Shown here piece by piece: positions 49,411-60,207 of a stretch of 64,000 nt of DNA. Position 1 is the stretch's first letter. Every line of letters starts with the position of its first letter. Location: NCBI GenBank assembly GCA_012932865.1, contig SAXG01000077.1:124001-188000 (forward strand), written 5' to 3'. The notes below the pieces were generated by a model that searched no databases, had not been told where the DNA came from, and saw nothing but the letters and a program-made list of their open reading frames with translations. Source of the DNA: Amylostereum areolatum. Taxonomy: Eukaryota; Basidiomycota; Agaricomycetes; Russulales; Stereaceae. A program made the position numbers and the translations under genes.

Positions 49411-49417
49411 TATAAAA
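49411..49417 (+). promoter_or_regulatory. TATA box for the transporter gene
   Basis: TATAAAA at 49411 predicts transcription from about 49440, which favours ATG 49531 as translation start. Confidence 0.5.
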
Positions 49418-49530
49418 GCTGGCGACGCTACGAATGACGTCGCGCAATGGTCCTCCATCTTGACTATCGTGACATTCTTCCTAACGAGTGCGTGCTACCA
49501 AAGGTCCAAATTCCAGTGACGCCCTGACTG

Positions 49531-51430
49531 ATGGCATACTATACCGCAGACATATTGGTCGTGTTCCCTTTCTCTACTCCCATTCCTCGTGGCTTGACCT
49601 CGGTGGCGGATCAAATTCTCGTGCGCTGTCGCATCCTCCCGTCTAGCTCTGAGCCCCTCCGCCGCCGACATGTCCACTTCAATTTCTTGACTGTCCCCCT
49701 TATCGGGGTGCTCTTCTTATTGGTTGTGCAAGCGGTTGGTGGAGACGTTGTGCGGAAAGGTATACTCGGTACGGACGGTGTCCATCCCATTGATATCATG
49801 GCGTTGTTTATATCGCTGGTACGTTCAGTTCTCGTGGTTTGTGTGCACTTTTCTGACCTTTGACTGTAGGCTTACATCGCAATCTCCCTCGACGCCACCG
49901 GTTTATTGCGCTTCCTTGCGTTTTGGGTTGCGCGCAAAGGCGGATCTTCGGGACCGAGGTTGTATTTCCTTCTCTACGTCTTCTTCCTGTTTTGCGGGGT
50001 CGTTGTCGGAAACGTAAGTACCAAACGCATTTGCGTGCGAGCGGTCCTTAACTGTACGCCCCAGGATCCCGTCATTCTGTCTGGGACTGCATTTCTGGCC
50101 TATCTTACCCGAATCTCGGGGTGCGGGACTCGCTTTCAGCCTCGCGCGGCGCGGTTTGACGTCCTCTTGACAGGATAACGCCGCCGACCGCATGGATATT
50201 TTCTCAATTTACCGCTGCAAACATGGGTCAGTTCACATCTTTTCAGTGTCCGCCGCCTAAATTCATTTGACATGACTCGTCGTAGCTTCCGCCGTCCTTG
50301 TTTCCTCGAACCCAACGAATCTCGTCTTGTCAGGGGCATTCTCGCTGTCCTTCATCACATACACGTCGTCTCTAATCCTGCCTTTCCTGGCTGCGGCACT
50401 AGTCGTGTACCCCTTCATGGCTTTCATACTCTTCCGCTCCAACGAGCTCATTCCCCCTTCAATCGATCTTCCAGAGGAGGGTGAGGCAGGCGCAGCGAGT
50501 GTCAACAATCCGCGTGCTGCTCTCATCGACAAGGGGGGTGCAATCTTCGGAGGAGTGTTGCTACTTGTGACGCTCGGGATCCTTGTCGGGACGAGCATCG
50601 TTGGAGTGCCGGTATGGCAGGTGACTGTGCCTCCTGCGGTCATCATGCTTTGTCGGGATGCATGGCATGACTGGTCAATATATCGCGCAACGCAACTAGA
50701 CGCGAAGACGGCGGGCAATGCATCGTCCACCATTGACAGAAACACAGGAACCAATATAGCCGCCGAATTGCTGCCAACTTATCCTCCGATACAGCTCCAG
50801 TCCGAGCTGACGACGCTCGCCTCATTACTCTCCCACCCGACGAGCCGATTTATTCAAACATTTCCTACCGTCCATGCAGTGACGCAGCGACTGCCAATCG
50901 CCCTCATACCCTTCGCCTTCCTCATGTTCATCCTTGTGCAAAGCCTCGCGAGCAAAGGATGGGTCGAGGTTTTCGCAGGCTGGTGGCAAGCCTGGGTCGA
51001 GAAAACAGGCCTCGTAGGTGCAGTTGTAGGAATGGTGTTCGCGTCCGGTCTATTGTGCAACGTGAGCACACATCCACCACACCCCTAGGCTTCCTATCAG
51101 GCGCTGACTGGGGAAATCAAGGTGTGTGGTACGAACATCGGCACGACGATCCTTCTAGCGCGCACGCTCCAAGTATGGGACGCCGCTTCGCATCCATCCG
51201 TGCGCTTGCGGTACGGGTCGATCTACGCGCTCGCGATCGGGTCGAATTACGGCGCGTTCACGGCGACGTTCTCTGCGTCGCTTGCGGGGCTGCTGTGGCG
51301 CGATATCTTGCGGCAGAAAGGGATCCATGTTCGAAGAGGGCAGTTCGCGAAGTTGAACGCGGGGACGTTCGTTGTGGCATGCTTGGCGTCGGCGGCGGTG
51401 TTGGTCGGACAAGCATTGGTTGTTCACTGA
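49531..51430 (+). CDS. CitMHS/ArsB-type ion transporter
   Basis: This multi-pass membrane protein has a citrate-transporter-like (ArsB superfamily) fold. Exons 49531-49818, 49870-50013, 50065-50120, 50174-50226, 50286-51061 and 51122-51430 keep frame and give about 541 residues. Distinctive segments are HFNFLTVPLIGVLFLLVVQA, GVHPIDIMALFISLAYIAIS and LDATGLLRFLAFWVARKGGS. The half-repeat signature is seen twice: FTAANMASAVLVSSNPTNLV and CNVCGTNIGTTILLARTLQ. About ten to eleven hydrophobic helices can be counted, with a hydrophilic loop of about 80 residues in the middle (near residues 325-405). An ATG at 49448 is too close to the TATA box and leads to a short frame. The substrate (arsenite, citrate, sulfate or other anion) cannot be read from sequence. 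Confidence 0.85.
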
Positions 51431-52143
51431 AAGACGTGAGACGACACCATATACGGTGTCGTTAGTACGATCCAACGCCGCGGACGTGCGACGTAAGGCC
51501 TTAAGGCCTAGGAAATGACAGGCCGTGCCCATAATTCAGGAAACCACAGGAAACGGAACGTTCCCAGTACTGACATTGCGCTGGCACTGAGTTTCAAAAC
51601 ATGCACATATCCCATCTCACAGTTCCTCTCGATCCCGCATGTAGGACCTTGTTCCAACCTAGTCCAACGATGTGGGTCGTTCGGATAGTAAACTACGTAA
51701 TTCAGTCCTGGATCTCGATCTGATCAATTACATATAAAGCCCAGATGGATCTGTCGACTTGTCGTCGTGTCGACATGCAAGGTCCAGGCTGAGGCTGAAC
51801 GGGGCTGGTACTGGTGAGGTAGGGCCGCCGAACGCGAGCAGGTAAAGCCTCCTCCACCTTTGGGGAGGGAGTCGGGCGGAGTTCAAGGAGTAGACACGAG
51901 GGGGTGCGCAATTTTTTCGATGCGAAAGAGAAGAAGAATAGGCCAGGATGAGCACAAAGGAGATTTGAGGATCAGATGCGCCGGTGCGGCGTTTGCCGAA
52001 GAATAATGAAGTCGCATTTAGTTGTTCTGCCTTGAAAGCCTTTGTTCCCCACCTCGCCCTTTCACCTTGCCTCCCGCCCTCTCTTTCCCTCCCCCTTCAC
52101 GACAACTCCCCCACCACACACAACGCCCTCCTCTTTTCGTGGT
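51431..52143. other. Intergenic, PKA promoter region
   Basis: About 710 bp without a recognised gene. The last 100 bp is a strongly pyrimidine-rich leader (CCTTTCACC...CTCCCCCTTC), typical of highly expressed fungal genes. Confidence 0.5.
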
Positions 52144-53876
52144 ATGCTCAGGCGGATGACCGACAAACTCGGGCACCTAGGCCACTCGAACAAGACACAG
52201 CAGCTGGCTGAGCCGCTGCCCGTCGCAATTCCTGTTCTTCTCCCTCGCGGTTCGGTATCGACTCAAAGGACAAGTGATAGCAGCAAAGTAACGGATAGCG
52301 TCACCGAGAGTGTCACCGAGAGTAGCGACGATCAGAGTCGCGTCGACGGTCCCTTCCCCCATCCCCGCAGGTCCAAGGGCCTCTATCGTCTCAATGACTT
52401 CCACTTCCATCGCACCCTGGGCACTGGCAGTTTTGGACGCGTTCATCTTGGTAAGTTGTATTTCTCTACATGTGGCTGTGGACGACGGTGTGGGAGAACA
52501 TCATCGGGGGGCCGGACAGCGTTTGGGTCGACTGTCTTCGTGGGACGAGTGGGCGCGAGGTCATCGTGTCACGAGACGAGATCGTCCCATCCCTGTGTGC
52601 TCGTCGTTGGGAAGCATGGTTGGAACAAGATGTGCAACCACCTCCTTGATCATCATGCGCGAAGTCGAGCGTGGGGAGCTCGGCGGGATTGTTCCTCACA
52701 TGCTCGTTTCACGTCGACGTGCCTGCCCTTGTTCTTCCTTCGTTTCCGCTTCACGCCTGTCTTCACGACGCTGACGTCCCCTCCAGTGCGCAGCAAGCAT
52801 AATACGCGGTACTATGCTATCAAAGTCCTCAAGAAGGACAAGATCGTCGCCTCGAAGCAAGTCGATCACACCAACAATGAGCAACAGATGCTACTCGCTG
52901 TTCAACATCCTTTCATCATCAACCTTTGGGGCACCTTCCAAGACGCAACAAACCTCTATATGGTCATGGATTTTGTCCCCGGCGGAGAGCTCTTCACGTT
53001 ACTGCGGAGGTCAAATGTACGTTTGTTCCCGCTGGCGCGTTTGTCGTATCTCATCCCTTTCGTACAGCGTTTCCCAGATCCGGTCGCGAAATTCTATGCC
53101 GCTGAGGTTGCGCTCGCGCTCAACCACCTACATTCTCTTGACATCGTTTACCGCGACCTCAAGCCGGAGAATATCCTTCTCAACACCGACGGCCACATCA
53201 AAATCGCCGACTTTGGCTTCGCAAAATATTGCCCCAACACCACATGGACGCTGTGCGGGACACCAGATTACCTTGCACCTGAGGTGCTTTCATTCGGCGT
53301 TTTCGGCGGTGTCTGATGTCTGACGAGGGTTGTGCATACAGGTGATCAACCAGAGCCGATACAACAAGTCGGTGGACTGGTATGCGCTGGGGGTGTTGAT
53401 CTTCGAGATGCTCACGGGTCTGCCGCCGTTCCATCGGTCGGACACCGCGCCCATGCACCTCTACACGCGGATCCAGGCGGGTCCTTCGTCCATCCGATGG
53501 CCTGCCATCAACCTACTCGCGAAGGACATCATCCTCAAGTTTTTGGAGGGAGACCCGTCGAAGCGTTTCGGCAACTTGCAACACGGTGCGGGCGACGTTT
53601 TTGCACATCCGTGGTTCCGGGAGGTCGATTGGGATAAGCTGCGCGAACGCAGGATCACAGCGCCGTATCTCCCCAAGGTGACAAGTGACGGCGATGCGAG
53701 CGCGTGAGTGTTCACTATGTTTTTCCCCCCTGGTATGGAACGGCCTTGCTCACGGGTGTTTGTGTAGGTTTGAGACGTACGAGGAGGGTGACGTTACGAG
53801 GCAGTACGGCACGGCTGGCGACGACCGCTACGGAAGCTACTTCCCAGACTTCGATTACACGCCCGGGTTCATATGA
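52144..53876 (+). CDS. cAMP-dependent protein kinase catalytic subunit
   Basis: AGC-family kinase of the cAMP pathway. Exons 52144-52450, 52787-53016, 53068-53283, 53342-53703 and 53768-53876 give 407 residues. A Ser/Thr-rich N-terminal extension of about 80 residues precedes [20 protein letters not shown] (Gly-rich loop). Catalytic features: VAIK-type Lys in [14 protein letters not shown], catalytic loop [15 protein letters not shown] in KIADFGFAK, activation-loop [15 protein letters not shown] with the phosphorylatable Thr, and [20 protein letters not shown]. The C-terminal tail has the PKA-type hydrophobic motif FPDFDY. Intron 1 (336 nt) is six times the usual size. Introns 1 and 2 (51 nt) are both multiples of three and free of stops. 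The upstream frame to 52042 has no ATG. Confidence 0.93.
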
Positions 53877-55043
53877 CCTTCCTCGACCTTCGCACGTCAA
53901 TCCATGCACGACAGCCGACCTACTAGTTTCCCCTGGGCTCTATATCTGGTGTCCTCGTTTGTTTTACCCCCGGGGATTTTTGACGACCCACGCACGAGCG
54001 GGCCCTTGCCCTTCTCCCCTCTTCGTATCCTTATGCATTTTTGGAACCCCCACGCACTGTAACCGGACCACGCGCTTTGTACACAATCATCCATACCTTC
54101 TGCACCACTTCATCAGGGTTTATTTCGTAGCGGAACACATTTTGACGATGGCATGTACGTCTTGTACAAAATGTAGTTGTACCACATAGTACATAATGTG
54201 CGGTGCCATACGCGTCTGCTTGATACCTCTAGTCGAAGTCGAAGTGCGACGAGGCGGAGGTAGTGCGCGCGCGGTCGGGTTAGTAATCCTTAATAATATA
54301 AAGGAACCCGTTTGTGTCACGTGACACAAGACACAAGACAAGACACCGCGGGCAGAAGTCCATTTTTGCGGAGTCGATAGGAGTTCGAAATGGGGGATAA
54401 AAGTACAAATATAGGAACGTCCGTGGATGTGATAAAACACGGATAAAATGACAAATATATGATGCATTAGGAAACGAATGACACTCTACCGAAATGTGTA
54501 CTGTCAGACATGCTCTTTCCGGGGACGAAACCCGTCAGAAATCAGATGTTTTGGGTGCAGGAAGGCGGTAAAATATCCGGTCTGATAGTACTTCTTTCGG
54601 ACGGACATTACCGAAGACGAGAGCAGTCCGAAAGACCGAGTTTCGGATGGGTCTAGCTTCGGCCGAAGGACGTATGGAACTTAAAGTTCCTATCTGACAT
54701 ATCATCCATTAAGTGTGATCAGAAATAAAAAGTTATGTCACGATTTCAAACTGCTTTGGAAGGTTAATAAATGTAACGTTTCAAGCCCGTGGTGGCCGAA
54801 AGGTTATCAGGCCGAAACGAGATATTTTGAACACCATCCGCCCCAGCCAAGACCCGTATAAAACCCAACATTTCAAATCAATATATTTGTCAGCGCCAGC
54901 GCCAGCGTTCCAGCGCACAGCGACCAACGTCCGCTTGCAGCGCCGAGCGCTAGCGCAGCTCTCGCTGCTAGCCCGCGCTCCCGCTGCCAGCCCGCTCGCT
55001 CCCGCTGGTAACAGCTCCCTCAGCGACGCTAGCCTCTTTCAAA
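53877..55043. other. Intergenic, ~1.17 kb
   Basis: No gene was recognised. It contains a perfect 18-bp palindrome (54312-54329), several TTCGG/CCGAA short inverted motifs (54580-54680), a TATA box at 54857 and an AGCGC-rich stretch (54893-55030). Confidence 0.5.
54312..54329. promoter_or_regulatory. Perfect 18-bp palindrome centred on CACGTG
   Basis: TTGTGTCACGTGACACAA is self-complementary and centred on an E-box of the kind bound by bHLH factors. Adjacent ACAAGACA repeats follow. Which gene it might control is unclear. Confidence 0.4.
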
Positions 55044-55259
55044 ATGGTAATCAAGCGCGGTATCCAGCGTCAAGCCCTACATCCAGCCAATATCTCTCCC
55101 GGCATAGCGACGGCGGTCCGGCGGTCCTCACCTCTGTCCGCTCAGTGCTGGTCGGGTCCGTCGAGAAGTGTAGGTCACCTTTTAGGTACGCCGCTTCCAT
55201 TCCATGGAACAATGTCACCACTCATCTTTCATTCTCAACGCGCAGAAGATTACAAGTAG
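55044..55259 (+). CDS. Possible small gene (71 codons)
   Basis: The ATG at 55044 lies 180 bp after a TATAAAA (54857-54863) and opens a short basic, Ser/Pro-containing frame (MVIKRGIQRQALHPANISPG). No family was recognised. The overlapping longer frame (54827-55450) has no ATG until near its end and is not taken as a gene. Support rests only on the TATA box, so confidence is low. Confidence 0.2.
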   Translation: MVIKRGIQRQALHPANISPGIATAVRRSSPLSAQCWSGPSRSVGHLLGTPLPFHGTMSPLIFHSQRAEDYK

Positions 55260-55685
55260 GAGGCCTACAGCATGGGTCGTTCGCCACTCGCCACCTCAGT
55301 TCTGCCCGGCACGCCCTCAGGCTTCAGCCTCCGCCCCCGCTGCTCAGCCTAACCCACCTCCACTCACGTCGCTTCCGAAACATGTCCATGCTCCTTAGTA
55401 ATCATCCCCCCGGTCGATTTCTTCCCCCCCTCTTCGATACCATGGATTAGCCCGAGCGTCGTCCTTTTCCCAATTTTCCCGGCCGTCGACTCAATACTAC
55501 CTCCTATCCGCATCGCTTCATGCCTTTCCGGCGGGCAGTCAACAGGTAGAATGGTGTTTGAACTGAAGTTATATCTCGTACTACATATACATACACTGCA
55601 AGGGAAGCCACGGAGATTGTAAAGATGGAAAAAGACTGCAGACTGAAACCAATGTAGCCACAGACATATATACATATTGCAGGAT

Positions 55686-56646
55686 TCAATCAAGAAACAA
55701 CTCCTCGAACGCTCCAGACGCAGGATCGTCAGTGCAGCTCGTGGGGTCAGGTGCCCCCACTACGGTTGATAGGGTTTTCACCAAGCCATCCAAAACCGAT
55801 ATTTGGTTTGGTGGACAGTCGAACTCCCCACGACAAACCGGACAATCGTATATAGAACCACGTGAATCTATAAAACCTTCCTCGTCGTCATCCATGGTTC
55901 GATGTATACACTTGAGGCAAAACGCATGGCGACAACTAGAAATTCTACATCGTTCTGGATTTTGATACTGGATTTCAAGGATGGCAGGGATAACAAGACG
56001 TACACGCACGGGCGGATCATGACATCAAGACATACGCCGCAAGTGAGTTCAAGGTCCCTTTCGGCGCGGATCTGGTGGTAACACGAGTCAGATCTGCAAC
56101 GAAGGATTGGAGGTGTTGGATCCACGCACTTGCTCCCACAACACCACGATACCGCGGAGACGGGATTCCGCCTTGGCGATCTTGCCCCGCACTCGAATGA
56201 GTTGGTCGATCCGAGCCTTGACGGCGATGTTATCCTGTTGCGTGGACGAAGACGGTCAGGGCCGCGCGAGAAGGTGACGCAGCACAGTGAACGCGTACCC
56301 GTTCCAGAGCAGACATCCGACGACGGGCACCCGTTGGGGAATAGCGACTAGATGCGATTATCTTGACCTTGGCTGAGCGTGCAGTGGCGGGCTTGCGTCG
56401 GGCAGAGGAGCTGGCGGACAACGCTGGGTCTTCGCCTTGCGCAGACGCCGGGGCGGGAGCGTCAGGAAGGGATGACAGCTCGTTTGAGAAATCGAGATCG
56501 GATATGGCGGCGCAGAGAGCTTTGAGCATTGTGGCTGGTGGGGTAAAGCGGAGGTGAGATGTCTGAAAAGACGGTATCCGATTGTGGGAGAGCACCTGCC
56601 GATAGATGGGGTAGTTGACCACACGCCGGAAGCCTGAGGTGGCCAT
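55686..56646 (-). CDS. RING-finger protein (probable E3 ubiquitin ligase)
   Basis: Four exons fit in frame: 56646-56299, 56234-56130, 56071-56010 and 55944-55686, giving 257 residues. The start is ATG 56646 (MATSGFRRVVNY); an internal MLKALCAAISDLDFSNELSS could also start. An Ala/Ser/Pro-rich stretch is followed by a charged helix (KARIDQLIRVRGKIAKAESR), likely coiled coil, running straight into the RING. Zinc ligands are read as CGVC, then CRHAFCLKC, then CPVC, the C3HC4 spacing with an acidic insertion between the second and third pairs (MDDDEEGFIDSRG). The tail DQ-type region is acidic and short. Ubiquitin-ligase activity is inferred from the RING; substrates are unknown. Confidence 0.75.
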
Positions 56647-57207
56647 GTTTTAAGAGTGAGCTGTCGTTCGCAATCCTCGTCGCTCGAGGACTGAATGCAC
56701 AATGCACATTGAAATTGGCGAATGTAGACTGGTCACTGGTATGTACTATGTAGTAGCACTATGAGGCTTTGTTCTTCGCGGCCGGGCGCTGCCGCGGGGG
56801 CACGTGCAGGCTTTCAGCCTTCAAGCAATTGATGCGCAGGCCTGGCCTCGGACTGCAGTCAATTGCAAGAGCTTCAAGCTCCAATTATCTGGCCCAAGCA
56901 GTACTGGATCTGATCAATGTCAATTCATGAACTATGAATTGCTTTATTGAACCCAAAGGTACGTTCACCACTTGGCAGTGGCAGACCCAGAGGGCTGTAG
57001 AAACTGGAGTGGCCGCCGCAATACGTGGCCCATTGATCGCCATCCTCCCGGCATACTTCCATGGTTCGCGACAGTCCTTGATTGTGAAGCCACAATTGGT
57101 ATCCGACGCGGGGGATAAAGCGGTCCAGGTTGCACCCATTCAAGATACCTTATCGGCATAACTCGTGCACCCCATTCCGTCCACGCAGAGCTCATCTAAC
57201 AGTACCG
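56647..57207. other. Intergenic, ~560 bp
   Basis: Overlapping 75-84 codon ATG frames exist on both strands (56885-57161), without recognisable families or introns. I see no convincing gene. Confidence 0.35.
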
Positions 57208-57814
57208 ATGCCATCTTTACGCCTCCCCGTGCCCGTCTTCGACGTCAGTTTGCCTTTCATCTCGTCCGTCCCCCGCTGACCTTCGTATTTGCCAAACACT
57301 AGACTTTGATCACCGTCCGCGGTCGCTTTTTTCAAGCCCGTGCAGATGCCCCTACATACGCAGAAATCCCCACAGTCATTCCGAAATCCGAGTCTGCTCT
57401 TCTCCCTCGCTTTCCAGGCGTGGAAACCCTCCTTGGAACCCACTCCACCGTGCACGACTGCTGGGTTACCGTCGGCGACGACAGTGGCAAACGACATCGC
57501 TTCCTCGTCTCTTGCACTCTCCGCCCTCAAACTACGATCAACTACGCCATCCAGTCACGCTTTCCTGAACTTCCTCCGTGGTCTGGGGAGGTTGTCGTTA
57601 TGGCTATCGGGACGAAGAATCGGGTGGTGGGTTTGAGAGGGCGCGCTCAAGTCGCTCTGGCCGATGCTGCCGTGCGGATGTGCGTCTGTTCCCCCTCTTT
57701 CCTCACGGCGCATCTCAAATTTGACGCGATTCTAGGTTTCTTTTACGCGTGCAGACCGACCTCTCCACCGTGGAAGGCCTCAACTGGCCTCTCGACATCC
57801 CAACGGACATATGA
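57208..57814 (+). CDS. Conserved-looking hypothetical protein, 163 residues
   Basis: Three exons (57208-57243, 57303-57679, 57736-57814) keep frame from ATG MPSLRLPVPVFD to TGA and have consensus splice borders. The protein contains TLITVRGRFFQARADAPTYA, then HDCWVTVGDDSGKRHRFLVS and a final DLSTVEGLNWPLDIPTDI. It has no signal peptide or membrane helix. I do not recognise a family. Gene status rests on three mutually consistent splice junctions and the absence of low-complexity sequence. Confidence 0.55.
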
Positions 57815-58180
57815 TCACGATGTGGCTCGCGTCTCTTCCCCCTTACGTCGAGCTACGAGTAGACACAATGGATCCTTTCGTTTGTATCGTTCACGCACGC
57901 TCGAGGAGCGACGACCGTAGTAAATGAACTCTGTTTATACCTCCGACCTAAGATCATGCAAGCGAATGTGGGGTCATGCGTAGATTGAGGCGGGTAGATG
58001 AGCATGTGCATAGGAGATGGAGGTAGGTAGATAGGTGCACGAGGGAACGATGTAGGCAACTCGGATACAGTGTGCATTTCATGACACAGCTCGGCCGTGC
58101 CGATGCGAGTCGAAAGCAATGGAGGAAGAAAACAGAAGGGAAGGGTTTAAATAGATAACCCACAAGGCCATCCTCAGTGT
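57815..58180. other. Intergenic
   Basis: About 370 bp without a recognised gene; short TAGGTAGATAGG-like repeats near 58020. Confidence 0.35.
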
Positions 58181-59305
58181 ATGGCACCTGCATCGAGCCC
58201 ACCCAGTCACAACGGTATCGTCCCTCTTGTCATCCACGCCATCCACCATGCCTCCGTAACATCTTCCACGCAGGGCATCTTCCGCCGCCGCCACGGCGGC
58301 TACAGCTTGAAGCGCACAGATGGGAACGTGACGAGATCCAGATCGGAACAACAGTATAGGAAGCACTTCTATGAGGCCGAAGGCTTTGGCTCCGTGTCGC
58401 CTGCCGGATTCTCGAAGATGCGTGACGGCGAGGCCCTCGTGAACCGGAAGGGACCAACGGGGCGACCACGTCCACGACGATTTGTACCTGACAAGGGGAA
58501 CGCGCGCGGAAGTGTCCGCAGAAGTGTCGGATCCAGGATCGAGGCTACACGACTGTTGGCACCAGAGAAAGACGGCAAAGAGCAGATACGGCACGTACGT
58601 TTGTCCTGTGGGAGTCACGATCCTGCAAGAGGGATGAAATGGCGACTTGGAAATGCTGGCCGAATCGACGAGGGTACAAGCGCAAACGGATGGTCTGCCG
58701 GAGCCTGTGGGGATCACCGTGAGGACGAGAGGAGAAAGAAATTGAAGATAAAGAGGAAAAGAAAGATATTGCACCAGGTCGACGACGGGGGCCAGCACCA
58801 CTCGACGCACGCCAACACGGAATTCATAAGAAAGCCATGCGACGCGCGACCTGCATGCGCGCGGCACACGACCGAGGTCGCATGCCAGCGAGCACACACA
58901 CTTGAGAGTGGTGGGGCGAGGGCGGGAGCAGGGACGAAAGAAGGTGGCGACGACGTACGAGGACGGCAAGGACGACGAGGTCAAACAGCAGTGGCAGCGG
59001 TTTGGGCGACGGCGGCGACGGTCACGGTCCTCGTTTGCGAGGCGAGAATCCTGGCCGAACGTTTGCGCTTGTGCCCCCGACGAGATGGTCGTCCGGAGCC
59101 TGTGGGGGTCACCGCGAGGACGAGAGGAGAAGAAGAAGAAATTGAAGATAAAGAGGAAAAGAAAGATATTGCACCAGGTCGACGACGGGGGCCAGCACCA
59201 TTCGACGCACGCCGACACGGAATTCATAAGAAAGCCATGCGACGCGCGACCTGCATGCGCGCGGCACACGACCGAGGTCGCATGCCAGCGAGCACACACA
59301 CTTGA
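58181..59305 (+). other. Long ORF of doubtful coding status (374 codons)
   Basis: An ATG-initiated plus-strand frame (MAPASSPPSHNGIVPLVIHA) is open for 374 codons, and an even longer minus-strand frame (59299-58079) overlaps it but lacks an ATG start. The C-terminal third is composed of two copies of a ~250-bp direct repeat that are read in different frames. That argues against selection on the protein. The composition is extremely Arg/Ala/Gly-rich. I regard it as repeat-derived, with a small chance that the first ~180 codons are genuine. Confidence 0.3.
58694..58946. repeat. Direct repeat, copy 1 (400-bp offset)
   Basis: From GCCGGAGCCTGTGGGG to GACGAAAGAAGG this segment recurs almost identically about 400 bp downstream. 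The core GCACCAGGTCGACGACGGGG is at 58771 and again at 59171. Small differences include a 6-nt indel near the AGGAGAA(GAAG)AAATTG run. Confidence 0.85.
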
Positions 59306-59346
59306 AAGTGGTGGGGCGAGGGCGGGAGCAGGGACGAAAGAAGGTA
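59088..59346. repeat. Direct repeat, copy 2
   Basis: Second copy of the repeat at 58694-58946, followed by unique sequence at GTACTTAGCG. About 140 bp of unique GC-rich sequence separates the copies. Confidence 0.85.
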
Positions 59347-60207
59347 CTTAGCGACGACCGAGGACAGGAGATTCCCACGCGCCATGCCGGCGGTGGTCTA
59401 AACCGGAGATCCCCGCACGCTGGCGCAGGCGCAGGCGCACTGGCAGTGGCAATCGCTTCTCGTCATCGTCGTCCTCGACCTCGAGCATCGGTCCCACGGC
59501 ACATCCGACACCGCGAATTGCGGCTTTCGCGACAGCTCCCAGGCAGAGCGCCGCATGCCTGCGCGAGCTCGCCTGCCTTTGCGTTAGCTATTCGTAGTCG
59601 GTCGACTCGGTCGCCGTCGTGGTTCCTATCTGGCTCTTCTCCACTTTTCCTTCCGCCCCTCGTCATCAGAAAATTGGACGTTTTCCTCTCACCACATGTC
59701 GCATTGTGCGGTCCAGGTTAGTCTTAGTCCAGGGTCTTCCTCAGCCGCGCTTAGATTCGGACGCCAATGCTCATCATCCCCCAGGTCTTTTCTACGCACG
59801 TCAACGACGACGTATCATCTCCTGTCGACCGTTCCGTCGCCTATTTCTCTCAAGTTCTGCTCGCTGGGCTGCTGGGCATCGGCGGCGCACGTTCAGTGCT
59901 CAAACCACGGGAGAAGAAGTCTGCAGAGGCGGAAAGGCCGAAGAAGCAACCGCCGCTGTCAATGTCTGCGCGTCCGACGGCCTGAAAAATCGACTCGTGA
60001 CTGTCCAGGGACGGTGTCGGTGCACAATCGAATGTGACAAGAACGACGGCGGGACACTCGGCCGCGCCTCGTGTCCACGAAGTGATTATAGCGAGTGGTA
60101 AGTGTCTGAACACGCTGCCGCTCGTCGAGCTCAACAACGCCGCCGCGGTCGTATAAAAAGCAGCCCATAATGCCCCCAACTGGCACCCACATTCGCTCAA
60201 GAACGAC
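59347..60207. other. Intergenic, upstream of the HMG-box gene
   Basis: About 860 bp. One ATG frame of 72 codons (59767-59985, MLIIPQVFSTHVNDD) contains a hydrophobic stretch but no recognisable family; it is not called as a gene. The right end holds the TATA box of the next gene. Confidence 0.4.
60149..60155 (+). promoter_or_regulatory. TATA box for the HMG-box gene
   Basis: TATAAAA in the context GTCGTATAAAAAGCAG, about 55-60 bp before ATG 60208. Confidence 0.55.

Noticed and set aside
54827..55450. 207-codon plus-strand ORF
   Set aside because: It begins at TTG, and the first in-frame ATG is near its 3' end; the sequence is dominated by AGCGC-like repeats.
56885..57161. Small genes on either strand
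   Set aside because: Overlapping 75-84 codon frames on both strands, no introns, no family features and no promoter signal favouring one of them.
58079..59299. 406-codon minus-strand ORF
   Set aside because: It begins at GTG, overlaps an equally long plus-strand frame, and reads the two copies of a direct repeat in different frames; no family resemblance.
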